Of a DNA stretch of 64,000 nt, positions 1-11,445 are shown in pieces; position 1 is the stretch's first letter; each line of letters opens with the position of its first letter. The position numbers and the translations under genes were made by a program. The notes beneath the pieces were generated by a model that worked only from the letters and a program-made list of their open reading frames with translations, was not told where the DNA came from and ran no database searches. This stretch comes from Sympetrum striolatum. Its lineage: Eukaryota > Arthropoda > Insecta > Odonata > Libellulidae. Location: NCBI GenBank assembly GCA_947579665.1, contig OX388348.1:11966001-12030000 (forward strand), read 5' to 3'.

Positions 1-250
1 ATATATGATAAGAGAGAATACCACTCTATGTATCCAAGAGTACATAATTTTTTACCAGATTCAGATTCAGATTCTGCACATTGCCACTTTTACAGAGCAT
101 ATTCCACTGTATATTTTCCTACATTTTAGGCACAAATTACTGGATTTGTTATAACATCCAGGTGAGATCTGACACTTTCTTCTTTTCTGCGGTCTTATTG
201 GCGCACTTGCTTCCCCTGATGAAATTCCCGACATTGCAAAGGAACATGAG

Positions 251-345
251 GGAGGTGGCTCTATTATTGTTATTATTATTATTATTATTAGGGGTCTTTA
301 TTAGGCGAGATTGAGGATTGAGACTAAAAAGTCTCCTCTTCCATC
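251..345 (-). repeat. LINE 3' tail with (TAA)n, copy 1
   Basis: A run of ATT triplets at about 261-291 is followed by GGGGTCTTTATTAGGCGAG and a stretch ending near CATCTAACC. The same order, triplet run then CTTTATT.GGC.AGATT then CATCTAACC, recurs at about 21726-21800 and 31846-31912. Read on the - strand, each copy ends in (TAA)n, as non-LTR retrotransposon 3' ends do. The three copies share layout and sequence, so they belong to one family. Assignment to LINE is inference; no reverse transcriptase is attached to this copy. Confidence 0.55.
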
Positions 346-410
346 TAACCTGTAAAGTAAAGCTCTATCTATAATAAGATTCCAATAATTTCTAATACAA
401 GTCTTTGAAT

Positions 411-1258
411 TTACTCCTTCCGGCTGAGTTTACGCCCAGTGGTTTCTTTGATTAGAGCCCAGCTATTTATTGAGGCCAGGTCCAATATGTTAAAAAATAC
501 ATGCACTGGCCATCTCCTTGCAGCCGAATGAGTTGAATATTTCCGGCACATGCTATCCATTATATCACCTCCTACTTTGTTGCAGTTGTAAAACAAAACT
601 GTATCCGGTTTCTTTTTCTGAGTCAGAAATCATCACGTCCGGATGCATTGTACTGATTAAAAGCAAGTTTTTATATTTTTTGCTTGGTAATTTGTCAAGC
701 TATGGCCTAGTCTATTTTTATAAACTCTAGTTCAGTACATTTCATCGCTGTGATGAACCGAAGGAGGTAATTCTCTTCCATTTTTTCTTATCGTTCCAAC
801 CAGTGAGATTTTGTTTTTTTTTAGTTTTTCAGCGAGGCTGATTGAAGAGAAGTAATTGTTGCAAGTTATGTTGATATCGGAGTTTTTGAACGGCTCTGCC
901 AACCATAGCACAACATATTCTCCAAGAGACTGCCTTGATCCCCTAGCATCATCTTTTCCACAATAAGGAAATGCATTTAGGCATTATTTAGACTTCACGT
1001 CTGCTAATACACAGTACTTGATCCCAAACTTATCTGGCTTATTCGGCATGCATTGGATGAATGGGCATCGGCACTTCGTAGGATATAATTGTTCATCGGC
1101 CGTAACACTCTCGTCATGGTTGTAGCAGGCTCGGGAGTTAGTTATAAATGTATGCCAAGGCTCAGAACCTAAAGCAAATTTTTCTTCTCTCAGAGCTTGA
1201 CTCCGAGTTTCTCTGTGATCAAACCGTAAATGTTTCATTATGCTTACGAATCGATCCT
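411..1258 (-). pseudogene. piggyBac-type transposase, broken
   Basis: On the - strand, 1238-984 encodes a segment containing DEQLYPTKCRCPFIQCMPNK and PDKFGIKY, a hallmark of the PGBD/piggyBac transposase catalytic domain. Similar sequence continues in other frames down to about 740 (lysine-rich block before the ELPPS-like end of the domain). It resumes at 596-411 with a YNCNKVGGDIMDSMCRKYS segment, the conserved third-aspartate region of the family (GGVDxxDxxxxxYS), here with GGD. Several frame changes and stops separate the pieces, so this is a dead copy. No TTAA-flanked ends were identified. In the family this enzyme excises and inserts DNA at TTAA sites. A piggyBac-type non-autonomous element lies at 30845-31448. 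Confidence 0.85.
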
Positions 1259-2550
1259 TATTCTTAGTGCTGGAGAATATTTTAGATCCCTATGAGTAGA
1301 TACAAAAAGTCTATCCTAGCGCATTTCAAGGTCATTCTACTAAAGACAATGTTTAAAAGCAATTCCCGCGCTCCCTCGCGCGTCACCGCTTGCCCCACCG
1401 CTTACCCCCGCCCGCTAGTACTTTCCCCGCTGCATTTTTAGAGGGAATTATGAAAATGTTCACACTTCTTTAAAAATTAATTATCAATTGATTAACTGAA
1501 TGCTAGAATTGCTTATTTAAGAATTGCATGTTTCCAAAATATTCTTTTTTATTTCCTTGTCGTAATCTTTTATTTTCCTTCTTATAAAATGTCATCAAAA
1601 GTTTTCCATTAATTTATTTTTATCAGCTTGAAAATATCATTTACTAGGGCAAGTGATACTTACATAGGTTTTAACGGACACTTTTTATTTAGTTGAAAAT
1701 ATTTTCAATACTAGTTTTTGCATCCTCCAACTCACCACTTTCAGATTCACAAAAATTGTCAATTTATCTACTCTGTTTAAAATATTTTTTGCTTTTTCAC
1801 AAGAGTACGCGGACTTATTGGTATTAATTTTAGAATACTTGAAAGTAATTTTGCATTTTATCAATCAGCAAGGTTATGAAAAACGAGAAAAAATTTTGAA
1901 TTACTAGAGATAGTACCCTCATTTTATGTTGATAATTTGTGAACAGTTCTTCTGAATTACTTAACTCATTTTTAAAAATTCACGCAAGTACAAAGATGAT
2001 GGATCTCGGGCTCTTATAGATAAACTTATTCACCGATAGAAATGATTAAGTGGAATAAGGGATTCTCTTTTGAAATAATCTTTCAACACGCACGCACTCC
2101 TAGAATCCGCTGATTATGCAGTACTTGTAACTTCTGCTGACCAAAGACGATATCAAATGCTCTCCTCGAAACAAAATCTCATGAAAATGATGTAAAAGAA
2201 TACCTTATAATGAGTAGGTGAGAAAATTTACCTAGGGGATGAGTTAGAGTAAGGAAACTAGGGGTAGCGTTTATACTCCCCCTAACGCGTTGAAATTATG
2301 CTTGAATAGGAAGAAACGTTTGTAATGAAGCGGTAATGGGGGTAAATAATTTAAATAGAACTAAATGAGGGGAACTTTCTCATTTACTCCTACGCTTTGT
2401 CATTGAAGACTTGGTGTGACTTTGCTTCATTCTTCCGTTTCAAGGTTTTGGAGTTATTCTTCCTGTTTGGAATTATTTCCTCTAAGAAGAAATACAGTAA
2501 AGTATTAACAGTTTAAACAGAAATCTGAGTAAGTATCAGTATATATACTT
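1259..2550. other. no gene recognised; AT-rich with a short GC patch
   Basis: I see no convincing exon here. A C-rich, CpG-containing patch at about 1362-1430 stands out from AT-rich surroundings but has no coding or structural pattern I can name. Confidence 0.4.
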
Positions 2551-3900
2551 TTGAGTTATTCCCTAGTATTATTTTTTAACATTTTTTTCAAAACTTTTAG
2601 GATGGAGTACAGTCAGTTGAACCCTCAATTCCATTGTGACCATTCGATCGTTGAGATTGACAGGGCTATAAAGGGTCGACTGAAAACTTACTGGGTGGTG
2701 AGTGAAGCGCGTAAAGACCTTATATCATTTCTAAATTATACTTCCGATCTTTTAATTCCGAGGATAAGGGATGAGCTAAGTAATTCTGTCCTTAAAATTA
2801 ATATTGTGGTTATGGCAAACTTTGACAGGGGTGAGGAGACGATAGAACGAGCATTCAAAACGAAAAACGTTAGGGTTTTGCTAGCCGATGACGTTGGGGA
2901 AATTTTAGAAAGTTTATTTGGAAAATTACTTAAGGAAAAATCCGAGATGCAGGTGAAGGGATCAGGGTGGGCGCTGAGTAAAATCTTGGGTTTAGAACTC
3001 CGAATTAATCGTTACACTCCGTTACGCGGATCAACCTTTATTGAGTTACCACCCAAGATCGCAAGCAGAAAATCCGTTGTAAATGTTAGGAATGACGATC
3101 AGTTTTGTTTTAAATACGCGGTTTGGGGAAAGAACATACATAAAGACCCTCAACGAGTCTACAAAGATAATACGGATGAATTCGACAATGGGTACGATTG
3201 AGATAGTATTGAATACCCAGTCAAACTCTCCGATATTCCTAAATTCTAGCGAACAAATAAAATTTCTATTAACGTTTTCGGGCTAGACGAAAAAAACAAT
3301 TTCTATCCAATAAAAATTGTAAATACCGAGCTCGCAGATCATGGTGACCTATTATATATTACAAATGACAACACGGCTCATTATTGCTGGATTAAAAACT
3401 TCGAGAGTCTAATCCATCTTCAGCTAACAAAAATGTCGTAGAATTTACATTTGCAAACGATGCTTCATACATTATCATAACGAAAAAAATTAGAGACGCA
3501 TACAGCGAACTGTAATAGTAAAAAACCCGCGAGAATTGAGCTTCCTATCGAGGGGGATAAGATATTAAAATTTACCAAACTCGGGCATTCATTTCCAGTT
3601 CCTTATGTAATATATGCAGACTTTGAATGTATTCTCGAAGGTATCAGCACTTGTGAATCTTTACCTAACGCATCCTACACGCACGCTATTCAGAAACACG
3701 AACCATTCAGCTTTTGCTATGTTCTCATAACGCCCAATGGATGTGAGACACCACAGCTCTACCGAGGTCCCAATACCGCACAGATCTTTATGCAGTCACA
3801 CGTAAGGGGGTCTACCCATATGATTACACAAACTCAATCGAGAAACTTGAGGAAACATCACTTCCGGAGAAGGGAAATATCTACAAAAGATTCCCACACA
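2551..3900 (+). pseudogene. Polinton/virus-like family B DNA polymerase fragment, broken
   Basis: An open stretch at 2551-3201 (216 codons; best internal start at 2602) followed by further pieces in shifted frames to about 3850 has the layout of the N-terminal part of the protein-primed family B polymerases carried by Polinton/Maverick elements and related adintovirus-like insertions in arthropods. The clearest signs are a block around 3290-3400 ending in an HYCWIKN-like motif and, at about 3600-3630, a VIYADFEC motif, which is the Exo I (D-x-E) motif of PolB. A frame break lies near 3.1-3.3 kb, and stops interrupt the rest. The exonuclease remainder and palm domain are absent, so the copy is truncated and inactive. 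No integrase, capsid or terminal repeat was recognised nearby. I have not reconstructed a reading frame across the breaks. Confidence 0.7.
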
Positions 3901-3989
3901 TTCTTAGCATGTTTGTAGTCTTCCTCAGACACATGCTCGTCCGCTAATCTGTTGTAAATCAAATCTGTGTTCGCATATTTTAATATCGT

Positions 3990-4600
3990 AACAAAGAGCA
4001 GCTCAATAAATATATTTGAAGGATTTTCTTTTTGAATTTAGTAACCCTGCTTCGTGAAGTTGTTAGGCTGGATGTAGGTTAAGAATGGTTTATTAATAAC
4101 AAAAAGTTATAACATCATTTGTAGGACCCAAGTTTAACAAGATTCAAAAACATAATTTTAAATTATACTTTTACAGGTTGGTGACAGTGATAAGGATTAA
4201 TTTTACAATAATGCAAATATTACTAATCGTATGTCATAGTCGAAAACTGCTAAACTGGAAGTTTCGTAAAAAAATCGAAAAATTATTTATGCGCTATATC
4301 TTGACTTTTTTTCGAAAGGAGAAATTAATTTTCATTATTTTCCTACGGCATTTGAAACATAGAGTGACTTCGTTATTAAAAATAAATTTAATAAACCCTT
4401 TTTACATACTCCAAAATTTTGAAACTGTTAGGTTACTTATAAATAGGAAAAATATCAAAGTTAATGCAATATTGGAACATGAATGTTTAAACATTTCTTT
4501 AATTATTATAAATAGGAAAAGATATTTGGTTAAAAAAGTTTTCATTTATTTTTTCAACCCGCCTTCCTAGGTAAAGTAGACTTTTGCTAAATATAGTATA
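3990..4600 (+). repeat. Dispersed repeat, copy shared with 15165-15720
   Basis: This stretch matches 15165-15720 in the same orientation with many substitutions. Shared landmarks are ACAAAGAG near the start, GGCTGGAT, GTTGGT..C..TGATAAGGATT, TTTTGACTTTTTT and GAAACTGTTAGGTT. The open frame of 130 codons at 4178-4570 lies entirely within this repeat, is low-complexity, and is not preserved in the other copy, so I do not call it a gene. In the other copy the repeat sits directly after TCTATATATAATAGATAG, a motif also seen at 29002. Element class is unknown. Confidence 0.6.
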
Positions 4601-4728
4601 AGTATGATACTGAATTATATCTCAACTTATGGTAATGTTGCAGTTTAATTAGGGATATTTTTATTTTTCAGTTAAAAAAAGTTCACATTTTTCTGGAGAT
4701 GCAGCATTAATGTCAATGTTTAATAAGG

Positions 4729-4930
4729 AAAGTACCAATTTTCCTCGAGAGATGGCATTAGCGGAGAAGATTGTAAAAACAAAAGTTCCAATTTTCCTCA
4801 AGAGATGGCATTAGTGGCGAAGTTTATAAACAAAAGTTCCAATTTCCCTCAAGAGATGGCATTAGTGGCGAAGTTTCTAAACAAAAGTTCCAATTTTCCT
4901 CAAGAGATGGCATTAGTGTCGAAGTGTATT
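4729..4930 (+). repeat. 51-bp tandem repeat array, left (direct) arm
   Basis: About four copies of a 51-bp unit (CCTCAAGAGATGGCATTAGT, then GGCGAAGTTTATAAACAAAA, then GTTCCAATTTT) stand head to tail. The first copy is diverged and carries an indel. The array is the reverse complement of the array at 5806-6300, so the two can pair as a long hairpin with an 875-nt loop. The unit length is a multiple of three, which keeps a frame open. Confidence 0.9.
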
Positions 4931-5805
4931 ATATAGTACATTTAATGTATCGAATGTCAATTCAATTATGGCTATCGATCTCGGTATGGACAATACACGG
5001 AGATCGTGACAATTTGACTTTATTTGAGATTTGACAATAGAGAAAAAAGATATAAAGATTCCTTCGATAGGAAGAGGAGATATAATAATTCTAATATATT
5101 AATAATCGTTTCTTGTCTGGCAATGGGGTATGACTTAGTGGAAACATCAGAGACGATAACAGGAATGAGGGATGTCGGTGCGTTCTGTTTTACACACCAC
5201 TTCCGGATTATAAAGCCGATACATTAAATGTAAAAATGATCATCAAAAAAATTGCGCATTGCTGGAAAAAATTACTCCTGTGTAAAGGGTAGATTATGAT
5301 ACAATTTGATGTAAATATCATTGCCACAAGTTGCAATGTATTGGAGAAATTATATGATTAAATACAATGTGACGTCACCATTCTGCTGGTTGCGTACTCA
5401 ATTTTCGTTTTGCATCGCTGCAAGTGCAATTAAATAGACTTGGAAATAAATAAATAGGAAGTTAGTGCATAAAATTGACTACAAACTGTGTTAAAAACCA
5501 TGTTTCTACGTAGCAAAGTTACGAAGAAAAAAATTAATATAGTTTTCCATCGTTGAAGTACGCATTTGATAACATCGGCATAATTCATACGTTTCCTTTT
5601 TTTAAATTAAAAAGTTATTTTTATTAAATTATTTACTCTTATCAACTAATTGTTATATTGTTTACTGATATTGTATTAATTATTGATATATTTTAGAAGT
5701 AAACGTCTCGAAAAAGATTCTATTCCCATGAATACATCGAAAATGGCAAAGGTCTATTTACTGATCGAACTTTTAAATTAAACTTTTACATTAACGCTAT
5801 ATTTT
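4931..5805. other. Spacer between the inverted 51-bp arrays
   Basis: AT-rich sequence forming the loop of the inverted-array structure. I recognise no gene. It contains a short open frame at 5024-5227 with no recognisable similarity. Confidence 0.4.
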
Positions 5806-6300
5806 AAAACTTACGAGGAAAATTGGAACTTTTGTTTATAAATTTCGCCACTAATGCCATCTCTTGAGGAAAATTGGAACTTTTGTTTATAAACTTCGAC
5901 ACTAATGCCATCTCTTGAGAAAAATTGGAACTTTTGTTTAGAAACTTCGACACTAATGCCATCTCTTGAGGAAAATTGGAACTTTTGTTTATAAACTTCG
6001 CCACTAATGCCATCTCTTGAGGAAAATTGGAACTTTTGTTTATAAACTTCGACACTAATGCCATCTCTTGAGGAAAATTGGAACTTTCTTTTATAAACTT
6101 CGCCATTAATGCCATCTCTTGAGGAGAATTGGAACTTTTGTTTATAAACTTCGCCACTAGTGCCATCTCTTGAGGAAAATTGGAACTTTCTTTTATAAAC
6201 TTCGCCATTAATGCCATCTCTTGAGGAGAATTGGAACTTTTGTTTATAAACTTCGCCACTAGTGCCATCTCTTGAGGAAAATTGGAACTTTTGTTTTTGA
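5806..6300 (-). repeat. 51-bp tandem repeat array, right (inverted) arm
   Basis: Nine full units and one partial unit of the same 51-bp repeat lie in opposite orientation to the left array. On the - strand they form an open frame of 172 codons (6322-5804) made of a 17-residue period, NKSSNFPQEMALVAKFI with variants. Two neighbouring pairs share the variants S-for-F and M-for-V followed by KE-for-NK, so a 102-bp higher-order unit has been duplicated. The open frame follows from the period being divisible by three and need not be translated. A flanking start codon exists, but no promoter or domain supports a protein. Confidence 0.9.
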
Positions 6301-6329
6301 ATAAATCACCACATTGGTGCACCCATCCT

Positions 6330-7830
6330 TATTTGAACATCTTTCGTTATTAGACTATATCATCAGCAGCTTTCTTAGGAATGACTTCATCCGTTGCTTT
6401 TAAAATTACCTCCTCTTCTAAGAAACAAAAAATCATTTATATCAGATGAAATTTTCTGGTAGGCTTACATTTAAGCCTGATTTCGTTATTTATGTATTAG
6501 CCAAGTATTCAATTGAATGCGTCACATACCGGAGAGTACAAATTCGGCTGCATTAAAATATTCTGTAGACTCTTGATTATAGTTGATATTATAATTGAAT
6601 TTGCAGAAATCAAGTTATATACCAAGGTGGAAAAAATGAAGACGTCAATTTACAATTATTTAGACTAAGTGATAGGTGGTTTTACCAGCGGAGAGATGAT
6701 AGAAAACCCAGTCTTACGCACTGAGTGTACAAAGGAAACAAAAATTTTCCACGAAATGAAATTTTGAATCGGCATTGCATAACTAGATATGAGATTCGTG
6801 GGATTCTATCACAAGAGAAAAATTGGCTGCATCGAAAAGGAAGCTGAAGAATGTAAGTCACAGTTTTAAAAGTTTCTCAAATTTATTTCAAGTCATCAAG
6901 TCACAGTTACGATAAATATGTGCGTAACTTACGCGCACAATACCTTTCAGCTGACTGATTTGCTTCCAAAATGGTATATTATTAATTATATCATCGAAAA
7001 TAAATTTTTACTGATATCTTGTATTGCTCCAATTCTTTTACAAATCTCTACGGAAACCCGGTTATTGAATTATTTTCGTAACTATACAGCAAATTTACGG
7101 GTAATAAAATATGGATCGGTATATTTTATATCATCCCGAGTAATGAAGAGCCTACTGTACAGACTTTTAATCGTCCAGAATGCTTAATAATGGAACAAGT
7201 AACTTTGCAATTGTCGCTAACTCATCTTGAGATGTGCCCTCCGATAACAGCCCTAAAATAATACAATCCTAATATATGCAACTAATAATGGTCATTTTAC
7301 AAAAAACTACATAGACATTAACTTACGTTTTCCCGATAGAGGCCTCGAGCTATTAGCGGACTGTGAAAAAAATTTTCGGATGTCCATCTGTACCTTATGA
7401 AATCCAAACTAAACTCTCCTTCGAACTGTTCCCTGTGAATTTCTCAAAAGCACTATTCAAGAGCCTAGCTTTGAATTCACACCCTCAAAACAGTCACATG
7501 AAGAAGATCTAACTGAGCGTTTTATCAACCTGTTTGTCTCTCAAACGTAATCTAAATCTATGTTTTCAGGGTGTAAGTTTCGAATTACTTCTCGAATGTT
7601 CCCTTGAGTTTTTGCGAGGAGTAAACGAATCAGTATTTTCGAATTCTTCTCATGGGAATCTTATCTTATGGTGTGAGTCATCTAACAAAAGGATATGGTT
7701 AAGAAGTGCATGCGTTGAACATTATGTGCGAAACACTCGTAGCGTCCCATTGATATCGATGTTGGCTCTAGGCCTGCTCTGCTACCGAAAACATCAACTT
7801 AGCTGTAATCGGAGCCATATTTACTGGCAT
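6330..7830. other. no gene recognised
   Basis: Mostly AT-rich sequence. Open frames here (for example 6918-7187 and the start of 7534-8040) have no recognisable family, and the latter runs into a G-run repeat, which argues against it being a gene. Confidence 0.35.
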
Positions 7831-7849
7831 GCAAAGCTAGTCATAGGAC

Positions 7850-7905
7850 TTCTTGGGGGGGGGGGTCGAACCCCTAAACTTCCCCCCCTCGCTGCGCCAC
7901 TGCTT
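7850..7905. repeat. G-run/C-run repeat end (hAT-MITE-like), copy 1
   Basis: A run of ten G, a short spacer with CGAACCCC, then CCCCCCC and CGCTGCGCCACTG. This matches the pattern of the better-defined element at 59055-59312, which ends in GATCCGCCACTG. Probably a fragment of that class. Confidence 0.4.
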
Positions 7906-8339
7906 GGGCCTATTTGCAAAATACTCACCGCAAAACTTTCTTATGTCCATTTGAAGGGAAAACGAAAAAAAACTGAATCCTTTGTCTTCTGCCGGCGATT
8001 GTCGGACGATACTCAAGGTAGTTTGAGAGAGAGGACATAATCGCATAACCTCGCGCTCTGATCGCATCGAGAGGCAGTTCTAACTACATTGTTCACCCTG
8101 AAACCGAACTTTTCTTCTCTTGGGAGGGAAGGGGCGAAGGACTCTACTACAAAGTATTGCTGAAATATTTTTGCTGCGCTGGAGGTATAAATGAATTTCC
8201 TATGAGGAAGTACTTTTCCCATCACTGGTGTTTACACGTGCCAACACTTGACTTTGTTTTGGGTCTAAATTCTTTTCAAATACGCTCGTGCCCAAAAATT
8301 GTTTCTACAACACATCCCGAGCCAAAATACGAATGGGTC

Positions 8340-8395
8340 TCCAGGGGGGGGGGGGCAGCTGCCCCCCCATGCCCCCCCCTGGCGACGCCCTTGTA
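8340..8395. repeat. G-run/C-run inverted repeat, copy 2
   Basis: CCAGGGG... (13 G) then CAGCTG then CCCCCCC, ATG, CCCCCCCCTGG and CGACGCCC. It is nearly palindromic and of the same character as the G/C-run ends at 7850 and 59070. Open frames across it on both strands are products of the homopolymers. Confidence 0.5.
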
Positions 8396-8404
8396 TGGGA
8401 ATGT

Positions 8405-8765
8405 GTAACCTTAAGACGGGATGGGACAACTGGCCGCCGGGCCAACTGGCCGCGGGGACAACTGGCCGCGGGTACAACTGGCCGCGGGAACGGGAAATAG
8501 TGGCCATGGTGTTATATCAATTATAATAAGTGAAGGAATTTCCCAACAACTTACTTCTTTCGTAGGAAATGTTAGGTAAAGCTAATATTTATTTAAATAA
8601 ACATGATATTTTATATAATTCCTCATAAATTAGAGCAAAAATTTAATAACCTCGTATAAAAATTCGCTCCACAAAACCTTATAATAGGAATTCATCCATG
8701 TTAATTGAAATCATATGTAACAACAAGGAGACGAAATTACTATTTTATTTTAGGTTAAAAAAACC
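8405..8765 (+). repeat. Left arm of long inverted repeat A (pairs with 13505-13835)
   Basis: The outer part (8425-8490) holds four tandem copies of a 15-bp unit like ACAACTGGCCGCGGG. The inner part (8500-8765) reads GTGGCCATGGTGTTATATCA ... through CAAGGAGACGAAATT. Both parts recur in reverse complement at 13505-13835 with modest divergence. Together they bound a 5.4-kb stretch, as the arms of a foldback-type element or of a large inverted duplication. Confidence 0.8.
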
Positions 8766-8809
8766 ATCATGTCCTAAAAGCCACATTAAGTTTTTTAAAT
8801 CACTTCTCG

Positions 8810-9365
8810 ATAAGATAGAAACTTGAAACACGGCATGTGGATAAAGATCGTAAATATCTTTTATTTACGTTGTTGAAAGTTTCGCTGATTGTCCTTGGTT
8901 CGATTCCAGATAGCCATTTACATTCCTCAATGCATTTTTTATGGAGATAACAGAAACAAATTTTAGGTACTTCCCGGCATGATATCAACTTCAAACTTTG
9001 CATGAGATAAGATCAAGTCCTTACAAGTCATACTGTGCATTCACAGCTGCCAATATGCCCTGGGTTCGACACCGAGCGTCTCTACAATCAGTAAATGATC
9101 CGATTTTTAAGAATTATTTTGAACCCCTTCCCAATACTGTAGAAACTAGAAATTTGGCATATAGATAGAATCATAGATATCTTTTAAAGATGTGTTTTAG
9201 ATTTAATTGATCGTCCTTGGTTCGATCCCAGAAAACTATTTACATTACTCTATGGATTTATATGGGGATAACGAAATCTTAATTTTGTATATCTATATAA
9301 AATAGATATATCTACATATATAGGTATATCCTGAGTAGTGTCTATATATAATAGATATATGTTTC
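8810..9365 (+). repeat. ~160-bp repeat units with tRNA B-box-like motif, array 1
   Basis: GGTTCGATTCC (8897), GGTTCGACACC (9063) and GGTTCGATCCC (9219) recur at spacings of 166 and 156 bp. Two of them are followed about 15 bp later by (C/T)ATTTACATT.CTC.ATG.ATTT.TATGG.GATAAC. The array ends near GTCTATATATAATAGATA at about 9336, a motif also found at the ends of related sequence at 15147 and 29002. Confidence 0.7.
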
Positions 9366-9394
9366 TTGGCTTTTGCTTAATATTTAAGATTTAG

Positions 9395-10770
9395 TTGGTT
9401 TGAATCAAGGAAAATGGATTCTCAGTTCGCCAAAATTGGTCAAAATTCACAAAATATACAGAAATCTTACGGTCTTGGTTAGACAGTAGGGTGGGTCGTT
9501 TTGTCTCTTTTTTCTGATAGAAATGTAAAACCCTGCAAAAGTGGCACACTCGCATTACTGATAGTATTTGATTAGGAAAGGAAATTACATCTTTTGTGAG
9601 AATTTTTGCCTCGAAATTTCGGCAAGAAACTTTAAAATTTCCAAATATTCTAGTTCGGTTAAAACGAATATTTTTCGGATAAATATATGTCATTTGCGAC
9701 TAAATCTGCCCTTCTAGCCTAAAGATGGCTCTTATATGCCTTTGTATAGCGCAGAGATGACTCCTATGGGACCAGAATAGGATGCGAATTAATTTAAATT
9801 TAAATTTTGTGTAAGCTCTTCCGTCCTCGTCTATTCCTTCACTTCTTGGAACATATTTATTACATTTAACATCTGATATGTTTTATAAATATTATTATCA
9901 TATTTTCGAGTACTGCATGACCCAAATGAAAGATGCTGCGATTGTTGTTTTTGAAGGTGAAAGAAAGAACACCTAAACTTGTTGGAAGGATGAAATTCTT
10001 CGAATTTTCGAGGAATTATTTAGAAAACCAATGGAGTCGAATAGAAGTTCATTGTCATGTAAAAGATAAACAGACCATTCAATTGGTTTCTTGTTAATTT
10101 TTTGAATATTTAAAGATTTTCACCCTTCCAACCATTATTGGTGTTCCTTCATTTAATCCCAAGAACATTTATCTCGTCAACATTATGGTAGGCCAGGATT
10201 TACTTTAAAATATAATAATAGCATCCATACAACAAATAGAATATTAAATGTAAGAAACAGGTGCAGCTCTGCTTTGCTACCGCTACGAGCCACCAAGTAA
10301 AGAAATTTACGAGAACGGAAAGAGGTACAAAAAACTTCTATTTACTTAGTTCTAAATTAATTTGCCTTCTATTCTGGCCCCATAGGAGACATCTCTGCCC
10401 GATTCAGAAGCATTTATGCGACATATAGAGGCTTGAGTGACAGTTTGCGTCGTAAAGGACATATCTTTATCCAAAAAAATATTCGTTTGAATCGAACTAG
10501 AATTATTTTGCAATTTTAACGTTTCTTGCCGAAATTTCGAAACTTCGAGGCAACAATTCTCACAAAATATAGTATTTGATTAGGAAAGAAAATTATATCA
10601 GTAATGCGGGTGAGCCACTTTTGCCGGGTAATCATTTCTATCAGAAAGAAAATGACAAAACGACCCACCCTACTGTCTAACCAACATCCGTAAGATTTCT
10701 GTATATTGTCGTATTTTGACAAATTTTGGCGAAATGAGAATCTATTTTCCTTGATTCAAACGTACTAAAT
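9395..10770. repeat. Long palindrome B, arms about 9395-10050 and 10080-10770
   Basis: Left-arm landmarks CAAGGAAAATGGATTCTCA, CAGTAGGGTGGGTCGTTTTG, GTATTTGATTAGGAAAG and TCGAAATTTCGGCAAGAAAC reappear as reverse complements at 10755-10470. Inner landmarks (CCTATGGGACCAGAATAGG near 9765; TTGGAAGG near 9985) reappear near 10390 and 10125, so the symmetry runs almost to a centre near 10.06-10.08 kb. Short open frames on the - strand in both arms are mutual images and not genes. Confidence 0.8.
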
Positions 10771-10964
10771 CTTTAAAATTAAGCAACAACCAAGCAATAT
10801 AAGTACTTCTTTGCCATTAAATCATATTGAGAAACCATCAGGAAAAAATGCAAACGTTTGACATTCTTCACAAAACTTTAAAACTTTTAAGACCATCAAC
10901 CACAAACTTTAAGCACTAGCCGTTGACGGATTTTGAGAAACAAGTTTTTCGATCCACCCTACTG

Positions 10965-11445
10965 AGCAACAACCATGTCTCACAGGAATACCAAACCTTT
11001 AATAAAACCTTGTCACAAAATCTTAAGGCTTGCTGTGCAATTTCAACAGCAGATCTTGATTAATTCAAATTTGAGAAGCACCTGAATTAAGAATCCATGT
11101 CGTACAAAATTTCTTCTATAAATTGAAATGTTGAAATTTTCACTACACTCTCTTTGATCGATTTAAATAAATATAAAAGCATTTTTTTTCTAGATAGATT
11201 ACGAGAGGAGATACTAAGTCGTAACTAATAACTCATTTTTAACTAGTTAATTATATTTCAAACTTGCGGGTTTTAATCCCTTAATCGTTATCGTAAAAGA
11301 AAATCAAATTTTTACCATAGTCTTTCGAAGGGTCGTAAAACCTTATGAATTTGAATAAGAATGTGCATTCACTTATGTTCAATAATTGGTAAATCGTTTG
11401 AGTTCCTAACACTCTAAGCTTCTTCTATATTTCCCTCTACTTTAT
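10965..11445 (+). repeat. Left arm of long inverted repeat C (pairs with 12810-13290)
   Basis: CTGAGCAACAACCATGTCTC, then ATTCAGGTGCTTCTCAA in reverse complement sense, CGAGAGGAGATACTAA, and AGAATGTGCATTCACTTATG all reappear inverted at 13290-12815. Arms are about 480 bp with frequent substitutions. They enclose a 1.36-kb loop. Confidence 0.8.

Noticed and set aside
4178..4570. 130-codon open frame as a gene
   Set aside because: It lies wholly in a dispersed repeat whose other copy (15165-15720) does not keep the frame, and the protein is low-complexity Ile/Lys/Leu-rich.
7534..8040. 168-codon open frame as a gene
   Set aside because: Its last third translates a G-run/C-run transposon end, and the first part shows no domain.
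8265..8526. Proline/glycine-rich open frames on both strands
   Set aside because: They are translations of the G/C homopolymers and the 15-bp GC-rich tandem repeat.
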